NCBI RefSeq assembly: GCF_000003815.2
Contig: NC_049992.1
Coordinates: forward strand, 13,020,422 to 13,084,421
DNA length: 64,000 nucleotides
DNA from: Branchiostoma floridae
Taxonomy: Eukaryota > Chordata > Leptocardii > Amphioxiformes > Branchiostomatidae
Direction: 5' to 3'
In this document: one piece after another, positions 32,601 through 45,747 of the stretch
Layout: each line of letters starts with the position of its first letter
Position numbering within the stretch: position 1 is the stretch's first letter
Notes under the pieces: generated by a model
What the model was told of the DNA's origin: nothing
Seen by the model: only the letters and a program-made list of their open reading frames with translations
The model's database searches: none
Program-made: the position numbers and the translations under genes

Positions 32601-35600
32601 GTCTCTGCTTTTTTTCTTTTCCCTTTATCTCCTGTCTTTCATTATTCTTCTCTTTCTTCATCACATCTCTAGTCTCTTTAGTTTATGCATTCTTCTTTTA
32701 CAAAAGATCCCGTGCCAAAAATCGAACATTCAGAAGAGAAATTGCCATGTATCTGATGCCCTTGAATGATTAATTTTTCTTTCTTTCTTTTTACTTCCTC
32801 TCCTTTCTATCCCTTTATCTTTGCTCTCTCCCTCTCTCCTTTCCTTTCACCGCAGCTTTGCTACCTTCCTAAGTAACACCTTCCTACCCCATCCCTCCCA
32901 TCATCCCTCACCTGTGGTAGGTTTGTGTCCCACATGGCTGACAGCAGGACTGTGGGAGCCACTGCCGATGCCTGAGGACTGAGTGGTGGAACTCTGTGGC
33001 CGTGCCCAGGCCTGGGTGCCTGGATGTAACATGTTTCTGTCTGGGGACTGAACAAAGAAAAACAACAGTTACCGTATTAATATTTATACCATACAAACCA
33101 AGGCCCTTGATACAAACAAATAAACCCTTAAGTTTACAAATGTTTAAGTAGAAACACTGTTGGAGACTTAGATCTCCTCCTTCTTTCTATACAAGATGCA
33201 TGCTCAATCTTTGAAAGTTTCTTGTAATGTTAGAGCAAAGAAGTTGTGATACAAGTACAGCATCATGTAGTAAACAGTCCTATTAAGTAATTAACATTTT
33301 GTACCTGTGGCCTGTATCTCTCCATCCGACTGCTGCCTTGGTTCCCCACTACATAAGGCTGGCTGGACGTACTGCTCCTGCTACTGGGCCACGATTGGTT
33401 CAAGTCTGTTCTATACGGAGTAGAGTGTACGACGGGGCCTCCCAGGTTGGGCAGCATGTGCTGACTGGGCAGGCTCTGTCTGCTGACGCTGAGCGTATCC
33501 GACATGGTTCTCCCCACCCCCAGAGGCTCCACTGTCGTATACATCCCCGGTGGTACGGTCTCCGAGCCAGCGCCGGGCGGTGCCGGGCGTCTAGCGAAGG
33601 CTGGTGCCTGCAGCGGTGGTTTGGGAGGGGAGTTTGTGTCGGGATGTTGTTGAGGAGGAGAGCTGTGTCCGGGCCTCCTGCTCAGAATCCGCGGTGCAGA
33701 TGGCTTGGGTTGGGTCTTGCCTGCCCAGGGTTGGGACGGTGTGGCTGACGTGGAGATGGCAATGGGCAGATTGGAGGCAGGACGTTGGTACACTGGAGGG
33801 TAGTAAACCTGCAACACATTGAAGTATGCATTCTGTTACTCTGAGTCTACGTTGTTCTGCAATAAAATTTCAGTTCTGCAAGATACGTAAAAAATAAATG
33901 AAGAACTGATGTGGAACATTTGTCAATACATGTACTATGTGAAATATGTCAAAGTTTGTGTTTTATCTCTTTTGAACACAAAGTTCGGAAGAAAAAAGAA
34001 CTGACATGGCATTGAATAGCTCTGTAGGAATGGAGTCAACAATACCATGGCTGTTAAGTATACAAAATAGAAGAGGCTAACAGCACTAAAGGAATGCAAC
34101 CTTTTCAACATGTGAAGCATATCAGGAATCTCCCTACCCTGCCATGAATAAGACTCTTCACATGAGCACAACCATATCCAGCCACTTCCCTGTACTGTAA
34201 GTGTTGTTTACCAATATACACCCATCACCTGTAGTTGTAGCGTTCTGTCACATTAATGACTTTCAATCTATTCTTACTGTACATATTGCTATGTCTTTAA
34301 ATGCCACTTCATGGTCTCTCTGACAACCCCAACTGTACGTTCTGACAAGCAGTTCAAAATGCAACATACTAGAACTAAAGGTTAGTAAATCAAGAAGTTA
34401 ATAACACTCAAAACTGAAATGAAGTCTTCTATTCATGGCCGACTCCCTGATATGTCAAACGTGTCTGCCAGAACGCTAAGTATAGCAACGACAGGCACTC
34501 ACTGAGTGACTCAATACCAAAGTCTATTTGAACACAGTGCCAATTACCACGAACAAAGACACGCTGGGGTTGCAGAGGCTTTGGATCAGGGCAAAACTAT
34601 ATAAGACAGGGCAGGTGGCAAAACAATATTAGCCTTACACAACACCTTAAAAGAATGTACGACACTCTAGATCTGTACTTCGAAAAACAAAATGCAAATG
34701 TCACCATAGTTCAGAAGAGCTACTTTACTGTATGACGTCTAACCCAGCTACTTTGCACAGGGACAACTTCCTCTTGAGCCACTTCCTCATAAAACACAGA
34801 AGACTCATTTAACCAATTGAAAGTACTGTTTCAGTTACCTTTAGGGATGTAAAACCCAAGACATGTCAATCAATATGTGAAGATTCTGACCCAGCTTCTG
34901 TAGAGAGATACAAGCATACCCTAACAGTAGCGGATGAATTAAGAGCACACTTTACTGTATTAAGTAATTTACAACAAAAGCTTTTCATACGGATCTCAAT
35001 GTTGCTGACTACCTGATAGAAAAATGCACTCTGACAATACCTTACATGTTTAAGTGCCTTCCGAATTCAAGTTTCCGCAGTGTCCCTCTTACCACTACAC
35101 CCACAGGTATTACACCCAAGTTACACATGTTAGGGACACCTGTTATAACACTGGTACAAGAGTCAAGTGGCTCTCACTGTCACCACATCCCGACCCAAGC
35201 CCACTGTTACTGTTTTATGTCTCCAAGCTGTTCAAATACCCACCACAGAATGAGTCAGAGTTACCACTGTGCTACGACAGTAACGAGTAACAATCTATTG
35301 ATTTCTTTAAGTTGTAACATTTCACTGATCAGTAGTCAAAGCGTAGTAACTTAATCCTCAACATGTTGCCACCCACACACTCTGACTTGAAAGAGAGATA
35401 TTTACAATACTCAACCCTTAAAATTTGTATTCTTTAAGACTAAGTTTTTCTCCCTTTGCCCCCTCTCAGAACAATTTATTGTTGTAACAGCCCATGCTTT
35501 AGCAGGTTTCGGCCCTTTACTTACTTAGCCCATGGACAATATCAGACCCAGCTTTACCCAACACCCTGCTGGTCAACTTAGCCCCAAAACCTAATCCTGG

Positions 35601-38600
35601 CCAAGTTAATCAGGGTGTTGGGCCAAGTTGGGTCTGATCCCTTTTACATTGTAGCACAATCAGATGAACAAAACAATACGACTTACCAGACTGAGTATAG
35701 TGAAAATCCTTTACATGCTAAATCAGAGATGGAAAACCCTTACTTCTTGCCCACATCTCTAACAGAGTCAGAGATTTTAGAACTGTGATTGTAAACATGT
35801 CCTTGGAACATTTCACATCCAAACTTCTCAACAGACATCTACAAACACCTGAAGACAGATCCGGGTCAGAGCTAATCCTTGAGACAGAATGATTTGCTGA
35901 AAGAAGTACTAGTAATCCTTCACAATAGTCATTGGATTGGTAAGAAATATTTACCATAGAAACTGGAAGCCACGTTAACAATTCCACTTCAAAAATTTAC
36001 CCCACTTTTAGTGACATTTGGTCATTAGTCTTGACAAAGAAGAAAACTACTAGTACTTATCTTCTTGAAGTAGCAAAATCATACCTTTTCTTCACCTGAC
36101 CACATCCAATGGTAGAGACAGATATATACTTTGCCAAGGTACATGCCAAGTGTAGTTGTGGTTGTATGAGACTAAATATTTGTTTGAAACTTTACCAAGT
36201 ATACAGAGCTATGTGATCTTGATTGTGATAACATTCCACTAACGACAGAAACAGTTGAATTTCATTAGTAATAGAATATCGGTGTAAACTAGCAACCCTA
36301 CCTTCAACTTCATATTCGTTTTAATGAACGACTTAATAATGACGTGTTACACATATAAGAAGTTTTAGTTTGATAAATGAGGGACAGGTATATTGTGCTT
36401 CATTTACATTCTTCACTAGTTTCAATTAATTCGTACAACATACATTTTTTATCCACAATTCTTAGACTGAAAAGTATAACACAAATTAACAGTCAACATA
36501 AATTTTATACATGTCTTTGAAACTATTGTTATAGATTAAACTGATAATTAATTTAAAACAGACACATCAAACAGAACGTATGCAATGCCATGGTAACAAC
36601 ACACAAGCAATGGATCCCACCTAGTTAAGCTGTTACAGTACCTAATCTATTTGATACAAGAGGGGGGATATAGTTACAGAAAAAAGACAATGGATAATTG
36701 TTAAAAGAATGCCATCTACTGTCACTGATGCTTAACTATGGGTGGATAAGTTTACCACACAAAAATTTAGCATCAAAGTTCATCAGCTTTCCTAACAGTT
36801 TTTGCACCACTATGAATTGGAAACTCTGCAAAGATTTTGACTGGCTTTGCAAGTTTCTTAGTCCTCCCTTGAAAAATTCTATACAAGAGAGTCTGTATGC
36901 TTCTTTTCCGTAGGACGTAGGCAACGTATTTTGATTTCCCATAAGTCATAAGGAAAGCTCAGTCTTTTGCACATGATTCTTGGTGAAGAGACCAAATGTT
37001 GCATATTTGACTTTCTTGATTTTAACTTAATTCATAGGGGGTTCTACTGAATTCAGCGTTAAGAGTTGTCTGGACCCTCCATACAGACCCTCCAATAAAT
37101 CGTCATCAAAGTACCAAATAAAAGGGATGTTCAGACAGTTACCTCTAGTTCGTAGCCTTCTCCTTCTCCCGCGAACTTGATGACATCTCCTGGAGCCAGT
37201 CGGACTGCTCCGGTGGGAACGCGACAGTCGTTCACGTACGTCCCGCGCTGTGACTTCAGGTCCTGCAGCACGAAGCAGTGGTCACGCTCGTTCAGCTGGA
37301 TAACAGCGTGGTGATCCTCCACATGGGGGTTCTGCAATGAGATGGGAAGCAGTTTGTTTTAACCAAAAATAGGGAAACCTTCTCAATTCTGCATGCACAT
37401 AATATAAGTCACTTGAGTAGTATTCAATCGGATGTCACTGAAAAAAACAGAGGGGCGAGTAGAACAGAAAGAAACAAACTCTTAGGATTCGAACCTGCGA
37501 CAAACCCGGGCAGCCGAATCACAAATCCAACGTACAAAATGATGGCACCCGTGCAGACTGTGGTCTTTTGCAGCTGCTTTTATAAAGCTTTTAAAATCCC
37601 ATAAAAGAAAATTGTTCTTTGAGATACTTGATAGTCCAGCAACAAACAAGAAAAGGCTATTTAAGGCATCAAGGCTTGATCCTAAGCGTCATAAGGGCAC
37701 GTAACAAAATACAGTCCAAAAACATCCTGAGAAAGAAATGGAAATGTAATTCCCTGCTGTTTTGAATAAAAAGGCAATGTTTACAACTTTCATCCACATA
37801 GCTGCGTTCTTTTTGTGTCTTTCTCTACCGCCGTGTTCCATGTCATTCTTAAATACAGGCATCCCCCTTGTGTAAACACTGGGAAATGCAGGCAGACAAA
37901 CGCTCCTGCATCACCGTGTGGGTTTAGTTTCCTATCAGGTGCCGACGTGTTGACCTAAGGACCTGATCGCATTCCTCCGCACGTTTCTTCTGATTGAAAC
38001 AAAAGGGGCGAGTAGAAACAGTCTCCTGGCTCCACCCGCGCCAAACCATTTGGCAAGACAGTTTGGCGGCACTTGGACCCCAGACCAGTGTTACATGTTA
38101 CAGTTTTGCCAGGCTTGCTCTGGACGAATAAGGAACACCTGTTACCATAGTAGAAAATCTGCATATTTCTTTTTCCCTTTAAGTTTATGTCCTGTTTATG
38201 TCCTATATTTTGCCCTTTAAGCTTATGTCCTGTTTCACAGTCAACATACTGTAGCCATCTCTATTAAGAAATTGCATTGTTTGCTCACAATGGCGCAAGT
38301 CTAATCATCTATTCAGCAAATAAAAATGATAAAGTAGATCCTGGCATATGGAAGTCCTTTTGGACTCCTGGCATTGTTACAGACATATATGTAGAGCTGT
38401 ACCTATGAATATCCAACAATAAAAAAGGGACTGATCTCTGTCTAAAGAAAGTATTGTTAGGTACTTTGAGTTAAGGATCATTAAATGTTTCATCAATGGC
38501 TAACCAGGCCAAGTAATTATTGACATATGGTTAACTGACAGGGACTATTGTATCTCTCGGAGCAGAGATAATTGTGAAGCAATGCTTGAGTGCTACTGCA

Positions 38601-41600
38601 CACAATTTGCACCTTGAAAAACGCAAAAATATTGACTATGTGTCACGACTGTTTTTCCACCAAAGCTAGCTTATTAAGAGATGCAAACAGCTACAACAAA
38701 CTGGCCTGTGGCTTGTTGTTAGGCATCTGTTGTCTCAAAGTATGCACTGAACAGGCATGTAGAGTTGTGTACCTATTATAGTAAAGAAATTTTAGGTACA
38801 GGTACACGGGTTTAGGTACAGGTACAGACCTTTAACTGTACCTAAACGAGTTTGATCAATGATTTGTAAGTTATAAATGTAGCCACTGTCTTTTTCGGAG
38901 AGAAATTGTCATCTTTGTATGAGGAGTTAGATATTTGAACCTCAAAAGTTTTCTTAATTTTCAACTGCAAGATTATCACAATGGTCATCTTTGATTTGGA
39001 ATGTTGCAAATCTTTTCACAAATCCTTGGTCACTCAGCTGTTGCAGTCACTAGTGAAAAAGGACTGTAAGAAAGGCCTTTGTTTCTTTCTAAGCCACTAC
39101 ATTGTAGATGGGAAGAACCCATGTACTGGGCTGAGAACAGGAGACCACAATGTCTCCTGACTATGTTACAGGTGTTGTTTCACACAGAAGGACAGAGTTT
39201 CACCTGTGTAAAGGTCTGACCTTCACAAGAGGCACATTATCTCCGACGGAACGTGCCCCAAACAACGACTCTCTTTCCACTGAACCATCATTATCACACC
39301 TGTTTACATAACATCGACTCTTGGTTGTCAAGGGTGATGCCAGAAAAATAAATGGCACCGTTGACCCTTCCTTTCTAACCTTGTCACGGCACAAGCAAGT
39401 TTTACGCTCTAGAACGGTTGCATCGCACGCCAGCAGCGGATAATGGACCGAGTTCTGGAATGTGTTCGGTCTCTTGCAGCCTTTGGTCTACACTTCAATT
39501 AGATATGATCAAATATCATTATGAGCTCTCATGTACACAAAGTGTTTTGTCCAGATGGTACAATCCAAAACAAGATTGGAGTGCAGAGGGCACAGATACT
39601 GATGGCTCATAACGTAAAACTACCGGTATACCATCAGTGGCTGTCCTGGGTCAGTTTTGAGAACTTAAAATGTGCAATCGAAGATATGCCATATTGTGAA
39701 AGAGGAAATGATGGTATCTCACTACTCCATTTTGTTTCATACATTTTAAATGATTATGATGGATAATTTTGGCTAATGCATTGTATAGCTCAATAATACC
39801 AAATTAAAAAGAATCCTCCTGAATTAAAAAAAAAACTACAAACTACATCTTTTCCCCTTTCCATATACTTTTGTTGGGATTCTCCTGTTTGTATCCACTA
39901 CTTATTTTAAGTGTTCCTAGAAAGGATCTGTGTTTTGTTGGGTGCTCCAACTTGTCCACTTTTGTAGCATTAAAAGGACTGACTTCCTATTTTGAGTGCT
40001 CACAAACTGGGCCAAACTCATTGAATAGGCACGTTTCAATCCACTTAATAGTCTTATGCCTTCAACATCCCCTACAGCTAAGAAAACACAAAGTAGCAAA
40101 GAAGCTCAGTCACACACTCGACTAAGAATGGACACTCAAGCATTCCTATGTAACTGACCTGGAAAAGTTATGTCTTGTATTCTCAAAATGATGGTCACCT
40201 ATTTTCTTGAGTAGTTAATGTAAAAAATAAACGTATATGGCCTGGGTTCCATAGAGCGACTTGTAGATTGAACAATTTTCCTTTTTCCTTAAAGCTGACT
40301 GATAACTTAGTACTTCTAGACTTCTTACAATCACAATAGGGCCCTTGGTAACTGAAAGAGTTTCAGACACAAAGTAATAATAATGTACAAAATGTACAAT
40401 CATACAAGATCTTACCTCATCATTGATTCAGAACCTTTGGTCTAAGGCAGGGGCTGGAAGTTGCTACGTACAAATCTTGAACAATCACAGATTAAAATAA
40501 AAGTGCTTTCAATGCAACTCAATATTGATCAACAAACCTGGCTGTGATGACTGACCTGGTTTGATGAGAATTTTCTCGACTCTTTTGGAGTTTAACTAGA
40601 CGGAGGAAAAACTGAACACCACACCCAAATTTGAGTGCAGGTAACTACGTAGGTAGGCGAACTTTATCTTCTTTGCCTAAAATTAACGACTAATTAATAC
40701 TACTAAACAAAAAGTCCAAAGAAGATGAAGCCATTTGTTACATACAAAATGACAAAACATTTAGGGTCAACAAGAAAAGGCGATTTGGAATTGATGGTGG
40801 TCTTTAAGGGACAACCAATTACATGCCAGTATCTACAACGCTGTGTAGACTCTCTCTTCATGTGGGACAAAATGTGAACACACAGTACATTAATGGGTAA
40901 CAAGCTGAGTGACTTTTACAGCCTCCTTGGGGGGTACCGGAAGAAAAAGAACGTGTACTTGCTACGGCGTAAAAAACACGTATGGTGTCGGAAGTCATGC
41001 CAATGCCAACGGTCAAACCGCTGTTGCGCACTCACCGTGAAGGGGAGAAAGAAAACTTTTGTCCCACTTTCGTGTTATCGACTGGAGGGGATAAAACGGA
41101 GACAAATAAACTGTGCAAACAGACCAGCCCGAGTGTTTCTTCTGCTGGTTACTGTGTGTGTTGGTCTCCATGATAAATAACGACAGCCTGCAGGTCTGCT
41201 GGGAAAGGAGGAGACTGGCAGCCAGCAGAAGGATTTCTACCATGTCCGAGTAACATCTTTTCTTGTAGTGCAAACAAACTGAACATGGATGGACCTTTGC
41301 ACCTTTTCTAATACTGAATCAGATGTACATGAACACGTACTTTGACTGTTTTAGTTGTTCACACTGTCAATAATTGTAGTTATGGCTAACATATCATATT
41401 ACAGAGGATATCATTCCAAAAGTCCAAAGTAGAGTTTTGTTAAGGCAATAGGACAAAAAATTTAATGCTAACATTTGCCAAGAATATAAAACTGTTACCA
41501 TTTAACTACAATGTACATTGTAGTCTCTACCAGACTAAGTAGCTGGAGTCTATTAGGGAGAATAATTTGCCAGGGGAGTTACCCTCACTGTGTCTCTCTC

Positions 41601-44600
41601 TCCTGGCCAACTATTCACTCTATTTTTGCTGAATTCTACCATCCATAACTCCTTACGAAGGACTGATGGCGGTATCAATCAGTATGTACCAAATATTTCA
41701 TATAATCTACCTGACTCCATGTCTTTACAACTTAACACACGTTGGTGCTCACCTGCCCAGGTAACCACTCATCTGGCCTTAATCCCATAACACACCTGGT
41801 AAATATCCCTGCCCTTTCACTAGGTGATGAGTACAATTGAACAAGTATTCATCTGACTTTCAGAAGCCTTCAGTCAATATATAATGCATGTCTCAATGTA
41901 CATGAACATATACTGTCAAACCTGTAAAAGTGACCACCTCTACATACAAACTACCTGGTCCATGTGGTCACTCTTTGGTGGTATCTTAGATAATTTTTCC
42001 CACCGATAAAGCATTAAGAACACAGTGACCAACTGTTCATATTTAGACTTTAGCAGTCACCTGAGTGGTCTTCCAAGGCAGCTTGACTGTACAATAGAAT
42101 TCTGATCTTTTTGGTTCAGTAACTACATAATTCAACATTGACTTATTTTTCCTTTATGATCATACCTGCTACAAAAACACACTGTGACTGTCCAAAGGAT
42201 TAAACACAACTCAAAACAGTTTTCAAGCAAAAAGAAATCTAATTCTCCAAAAATTTCATGATTAAAGTTTTATTGCTAAAGCCTTGCCATTGCCTTACTA
42301 ACTTTGCAAGAAAAGTATTTCATTTCATCCATATTGTGTTGATGGCAATATCTCAAACATTTTGTTTCTGGGAATGAAATAAGAAAATATGCAGTATCTT
42401 GATGAAGTTTTTTTTACTTTCTTTTACCTGGTGCAAATTGATGACGGCAACTGATTTATCAAAGAATTATCACCTTTACAGCATTTCTTTATCTTTTATT
42501 CCTTTTATTAGATGGCAGAAATGACGTCACAGGACGACCTTGTCTGAGCTAAATCACTAAATTGACCCAGGTAACAGACAGATAACATTTTCTCCTGATT
42601 GTAGGCAGTGATTAATCATCTGGATTTGCTGACAGTTGACACATTCCTCAGCTGAAAGACAAGTCACCATGGAAGGAGGAACCATAGCATGCAGCATGTC
42701 TTTATTTATAGACATTAGTGTTACCACAATCTAATGAACACTGCAAAATGTTGTAAGAAAATGACATAAGGACGAAGCTTGTAGAAAAAAATGACATAAG
42801 GACGAAGCTTGTAGAAAATAGTTATTATTAGGATATATCATTGTTTATTTGTTGTCATTAACTTTATATCAAACTTAATGCATTTAGCCCCATTGGGGCA
42901 TGAACATGCAATAAACATCATTGTCATTGTCATTGTCATAATCATAAGGAGAGACATTGTAAATTGTTAATCATCAAGTTTGTTTGAAGACTAATTTTAG
43001 TTTTGAGTGACTGTTCTGTCTACCGGTACAACCGGAAGAAATTATATGTTGAAGAATTGTGGTTATTACTTATATTCAACAGTCTGTAATGATCTAGCCT
43101 CCTTTGCATGCTCTACTTGTAAATTTGAGGACTTATAATGTGCTCTTGATGAAGGCAGACAATGTGAGCCACAAGTTGATTGAAACCAATATGCCATTAA
43201 AAAAAACGCTAGCATATAATAAGCCCAAAAAAGCCCAACTGGTAGAGCTTGCTACATAATATATGCTACATGCACATGTAGTAATGATCCCTTATCAATA
43301 CTTTTCTTCCATCCCTCCGGGTTGCAAATCTTTGCCCATATATACTAATTGCTACAAACAACCCTTTGCTGTAGAGATGCATATCTGACAATAGTAAATA
43401 CTTTAGCCTCTAGGGAAATATCAAACTGTCAAACCACCTTTCTCATAAAGTCTGGAAACAAACCATGGTAGACAAAGGATTTCCTAATACTAATAATGTA
43501 TATCTTTATCAATTTTCTCCCTAGAACTACTGAAGTTATTGTTTGTATTGGTAACAACCTGGTTAACCAGCAGGTTAACCAAGAAGATTGAAATATTGGT
43601 TAGCTCCTCTTTCCACACGATTTCTGAACAACAGCAAAATGACCAAAATTGGATTTTAGTGACCCTTGGTTTCATAATTTGAATACTAGTATCATGCAAG
43701 GTGTAAAAGTATGATTTATAACACTACAAAACACAAAATTTGATCAGTCAAATCTTTGTCTGCTCAGTGGTTGCAGCCGCTTTAGTGGAATGTTTGGAAA
43801 GATCCTCTAGTGAAAGATCCTCTACATGTAGGAAGTCATATGGTAAATCAAATATGATGAATCTTTCAGCAGTCAGGTGCGTCATTTGTGTCTAAGAAAA
43901 ACAATGACATCAGCACATTGTAAAAGTTTAACTTGTTTGTGAAACTTTGAACAGGAAGTGTCATGAGGAAACGACTTTGAACCAAAAACAAAGTTTGACT
44001 TTGCACCTCCACACAGGACTGATCGAACACCTCCGTAAAATGTTCATGGGGAAAAAAAGAGCAGTTTAAGTTCAAGTTCAACCAAACAGGAAGTTGTTGT
44101 TTACAGTGCATTTGATACAGTTGTCTTTGTTCATATTGTATTATCGAGCTTACTGTATCGCCTTGGGAAAATATAACAGGCGTACAACTTGGTGGGAAGG
44201 TGCGTAGGTGCATGCATTTACAGACGAGATTTCAAAACTTATACACAAGAAGACAAAAGATAGAAATATCACAAACATTACCTGAGGAACTGCTTCCTGT
44301 TTTTGGACAAACTTCGGACCTGGCACATCTTGCCTCAACTATGTGTCCAAGTCAACCAAGCTTTCAGGTTGTGTTTTGTAGACAGACTTAACTATTTCTA
44401 CACTGTAAGTTCTAGACAAAACTGCTGACAAGCATTGTGGACACTGGTTGTGGATATGGTATCTGTTTTTCCAGCACAGTAGCAGTGTTGCTAATTTGTA
44501 GTATCATTGGAACATAATTACCACCTAGTATGTTGCATGGGGTTATAAGTATCCCCTACGGCCTACCTCATGTTGGGCCATCAAGTCGATTGACTCCATT

Positions 44601-45142
44601 AATACAATACATACAACAACCAATTTCTAGTACTATTCCTAAAACCCCCAGCAGAGATTATGATACTAGAGTGTGATTCGTACATTTTATCATCAGGATC
44701 AGGTAATGTTAGAACTGAAGTAGAATTTTCCCAGGCACTCCAGTAAGTATTTCTCTACAGTAGTTCTTTGTTGGCATTTTGCTTAGCCAAGAGGTTTGAC
44801 GTTAATTCGAGGAATGTCAACATTTATCCAGAACGCTTGTGTTCTCACAGCTCACCAATTCAAATGGTAAATATTGAAACTCACGATGATATCAAGAGGA
44901 AACATTGGTCCTATATCAAAAGGATAAGCTTATCATGAATTCAAAGTGTATGTAAACAAATAGAGGCAAAACACTGTAGGAATGCTCATTCTAAGTTATA
45001 CTACGTACGTGTGAAGAAAACACTCTAGAAAACAACAGATACAAACCTTCAGTGTGATCTCACAGCCTTGCCCCTTCCCAACAGTCATGGGCTCCTTGGT
45101 AAGGGTGAAGACCCCGTTAGGAGTCTTCAAGAACCCCTTCAT
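26697..45142 (-). CDS. FHAD1: FHAD1-type forkhead-associated/coiled-coil protein, paralogue B (complete, 884 aa)
   Basis: Twelve exons join in phase: 45047-45142 (ATG, MKGFLKTPNG), 37143-37331, 33305-33808, 32912-33047, 31615-32270, 31215-31451, 30832-30944, 30439-30598, 30046-30129, 28070-28174, 27596-27757, 26697-26909 (stop). Residues 1-95 form the FHA domain (QDLKSQRGTYVND core). Residues 96-527 are a Pro/Ser/Thr-rich, probably disordered linker starting VYYPPVYQRP. Residues ~528-815 are coiled coil, and the last 70 residues end in a Lys/Gly tail (SAKGNKGK). Exon by exon it aligns with gene A: both have a 237-base first coiled-coil exon and a 105-base exon further on, and exons beginning FSRLRE occur in both. 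It stops where A continues for hundreds of residues. It lies head-to-tail with A and head-to-head with PARK7. Human FHAD1 is about 1,400 aa, so B is a short form. Confidence 0.88.
27272..27559. mobile_element. hAT-like MITE, copy 3 (288 bp)
   Basis: The termini CAGTGTTCTAGCCAGT and the complement of CAGGGTTCTAGCCAAC match copies 1 and 2 of this family. The interior is strongly similar to the element at 5296-5510. Flanking 8-mers do not match convincingly. It lies in the last intron of gene B. Confidence 0.7.
28329..29875. mobile_element. Harbinger-like non-autonomous DNA transposon (1.55 kb)
   Basis: Inverted termini of about 45 bases begin GGGACCGTACGGC and contain GAGGGGGGAGGGCCGGTCGC. Both sides are flanked by TAA, the 3-base target duplication typical of PIF/Harbinger elements. 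Inside each terminus lie three copies of GGGGGGAGGGCCAAGCAAAA, and these run in the same direction at both ends. Related blocks (GGTCAAGATTTCAAAAT) recur at about 28520 and 28940. Open frames inside (28434-28670, 29113-29484) resemble no transposase. It sits in the gene B intron between 28174 and 30046. Confidence 0.75.
32545..32870. repeat. Long pyrimidine-rich tract
   Basis: Roughly 320 bases made up mostly of C and T on the plus strand (TTTCTTTCTTTCTTTTT near 32778), hence purine-rich in the sense direction of gene B. It is intronic, between exons 4 and 5 of gene B, with no coding content. Confidence 0.6.
33809..37142 (-). other. Intron 2 of FHAD1-type gene B
   Basis: This 3.3-kb intron holds the hairpin at 35541-35638. 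Nothing else is supported; the open frames near 35046-35354 and 35718-35987 have no coding character. Confidence 0.5.
35541..35638. repeat. Hairpin repeat with 28-bp arms
   Basis: ATCAGACCCAGCTTTACCCA then ACACCCTG at the left is complementary, with about three mismatches, to the right arm ending GGTCTGAT. The ~42-base spacer also contains ACTTAGCC / GGCCAAGTT. It is probably a small MITE. Confidence 0.55.
41911..42091. mobile_element. Mariner-like MITE 'CAGTCAAACCTGT', copy in gene B intron 1
   Basis: It starts TACTGTCAAACCTGT and ends CTTGACTGTA, with the family hallmarks GTGACCA and GAGTGGTC inside. Related copies are at 50771, 53314, 55169 and 61360. Confidence 0.6.
42761..42942 (+). mobile_element. 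3' tail of a LINE or SINE
   Basis: A 30-bp tandem duplication (AAATGACATAAGGACGAAGC, at 42761 and 42791) precedes TTAGCCCCATTGGGGCATGA, an AATAAA signal and a (CATTGT)n tail at about 42922-42942. A gene-free 3' UTR ending in a short tandem tail is typical of truncated non-LTR elements. Confidence 0.45.
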
Positions 45143-45747
45143 TGGATTCATAACGTCTTGTATGGAACTGCTTCCGTGTCTTCAAGGTCCAAATTCCATA
45201 GCACCTGCACTGAACTCGAGACTTCCTAAGACCTTGGCGGTACAGTTGAGAGTGTCGTGAGACTCTTGAAAGCCCAACGGATTGAAAAATCGGTTAAAAA
45301 GGCGTCTTAGCCGGCCCTCAGAGGGTTTTGTCGAGTCTACCTGGCCGATCCTTGCCTCTGCCAGCCACAATGCAAGGCGGGATCATGTGTCCCATGTTGG
45401 ATACAACGCACACAATGGGGGAAAACTCCGATCAACAAGTTGACAGCGCAAAGGGCATGCGTCCCGCTACCATGGCAACACAGGTGACGGCCGCCCCGCT
45501 AGGCAGGTGCGCTGAGCAGCACACCTGTTAGGAGCGACGCTTTGCGAGAAATATACGCATTGCAGCTAGTCAGAACTTGCAAAGCTGTCATAGATTCGTA
45601 GGGACATACAAGTTACAGGTATACTAGGCATGCAAGTAACGTTACTTCTTGAATTAGGTACAACATAACAATACATAACGTTATATCTTCACTGAAAGGT
45701 GCTACTGACATCTCGGACCATCCCGGAGGACTGGCCATATAAACTTC
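45143..45747. promoter_or_regulatory. Shared divergent promoter of FHAD1-type gene B and PARK7
   Basis: Only 605 bases separate the two start codons, which face away from each other. The stretch 45290-45560 is the most CpG-rich sequence in this part of the window. It contains an RFX X-box at 45466-45479. A single bidirectional promoter is the simplest reading; this is inferred from layout and base composition. Confidence 0.5.
45466..45479. promoter_or_regulatory. RFX-type X-box (GCTACCATGGCAAC)
   Basis: Two near-symmetric half-sites, GCTACC and GGCAAC, separated by AT, fit the X-box consensus RYYNYY-N(1-3)-RRNRAC bound by RFX factors, which drive ciliary genes in animals. It lies 324 bases upstream of the FHAD1-B ATG and 269 bases upstream of the proposed PARK7 ATG. 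Confidence 0.5.

Larger units (their letters stand above)
37332..45046 (-). other. First intron of FHAD1-type gene B (7.7 kb)
   Basis: Like the first intron of gene A, it divides the FHA domain at the same codon boundary. It contains a mariner-like MITE (41911-42091) and a LINE tail (42761-42942). A TGACGTCA element lies at 42522-42529. Open frames in it (for example 40893-41180, 43866-44213) look random. No other gene was recognised. Confidence 0.55.

Noticed and set aside
33299-33748. 149-codon plus-strand frame
   Set aside because: Antisense shadow of exon 33305-33808, which is Pro-rich in the sense frame and therefore open on the other strand.
40893-41180. Basic 95-codon plus-strand frame in gene B intron 1
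   Set aside because: Lys/Arg- and Cys-rich by chance composition; no family resemblance, and no splice-bordered partner.
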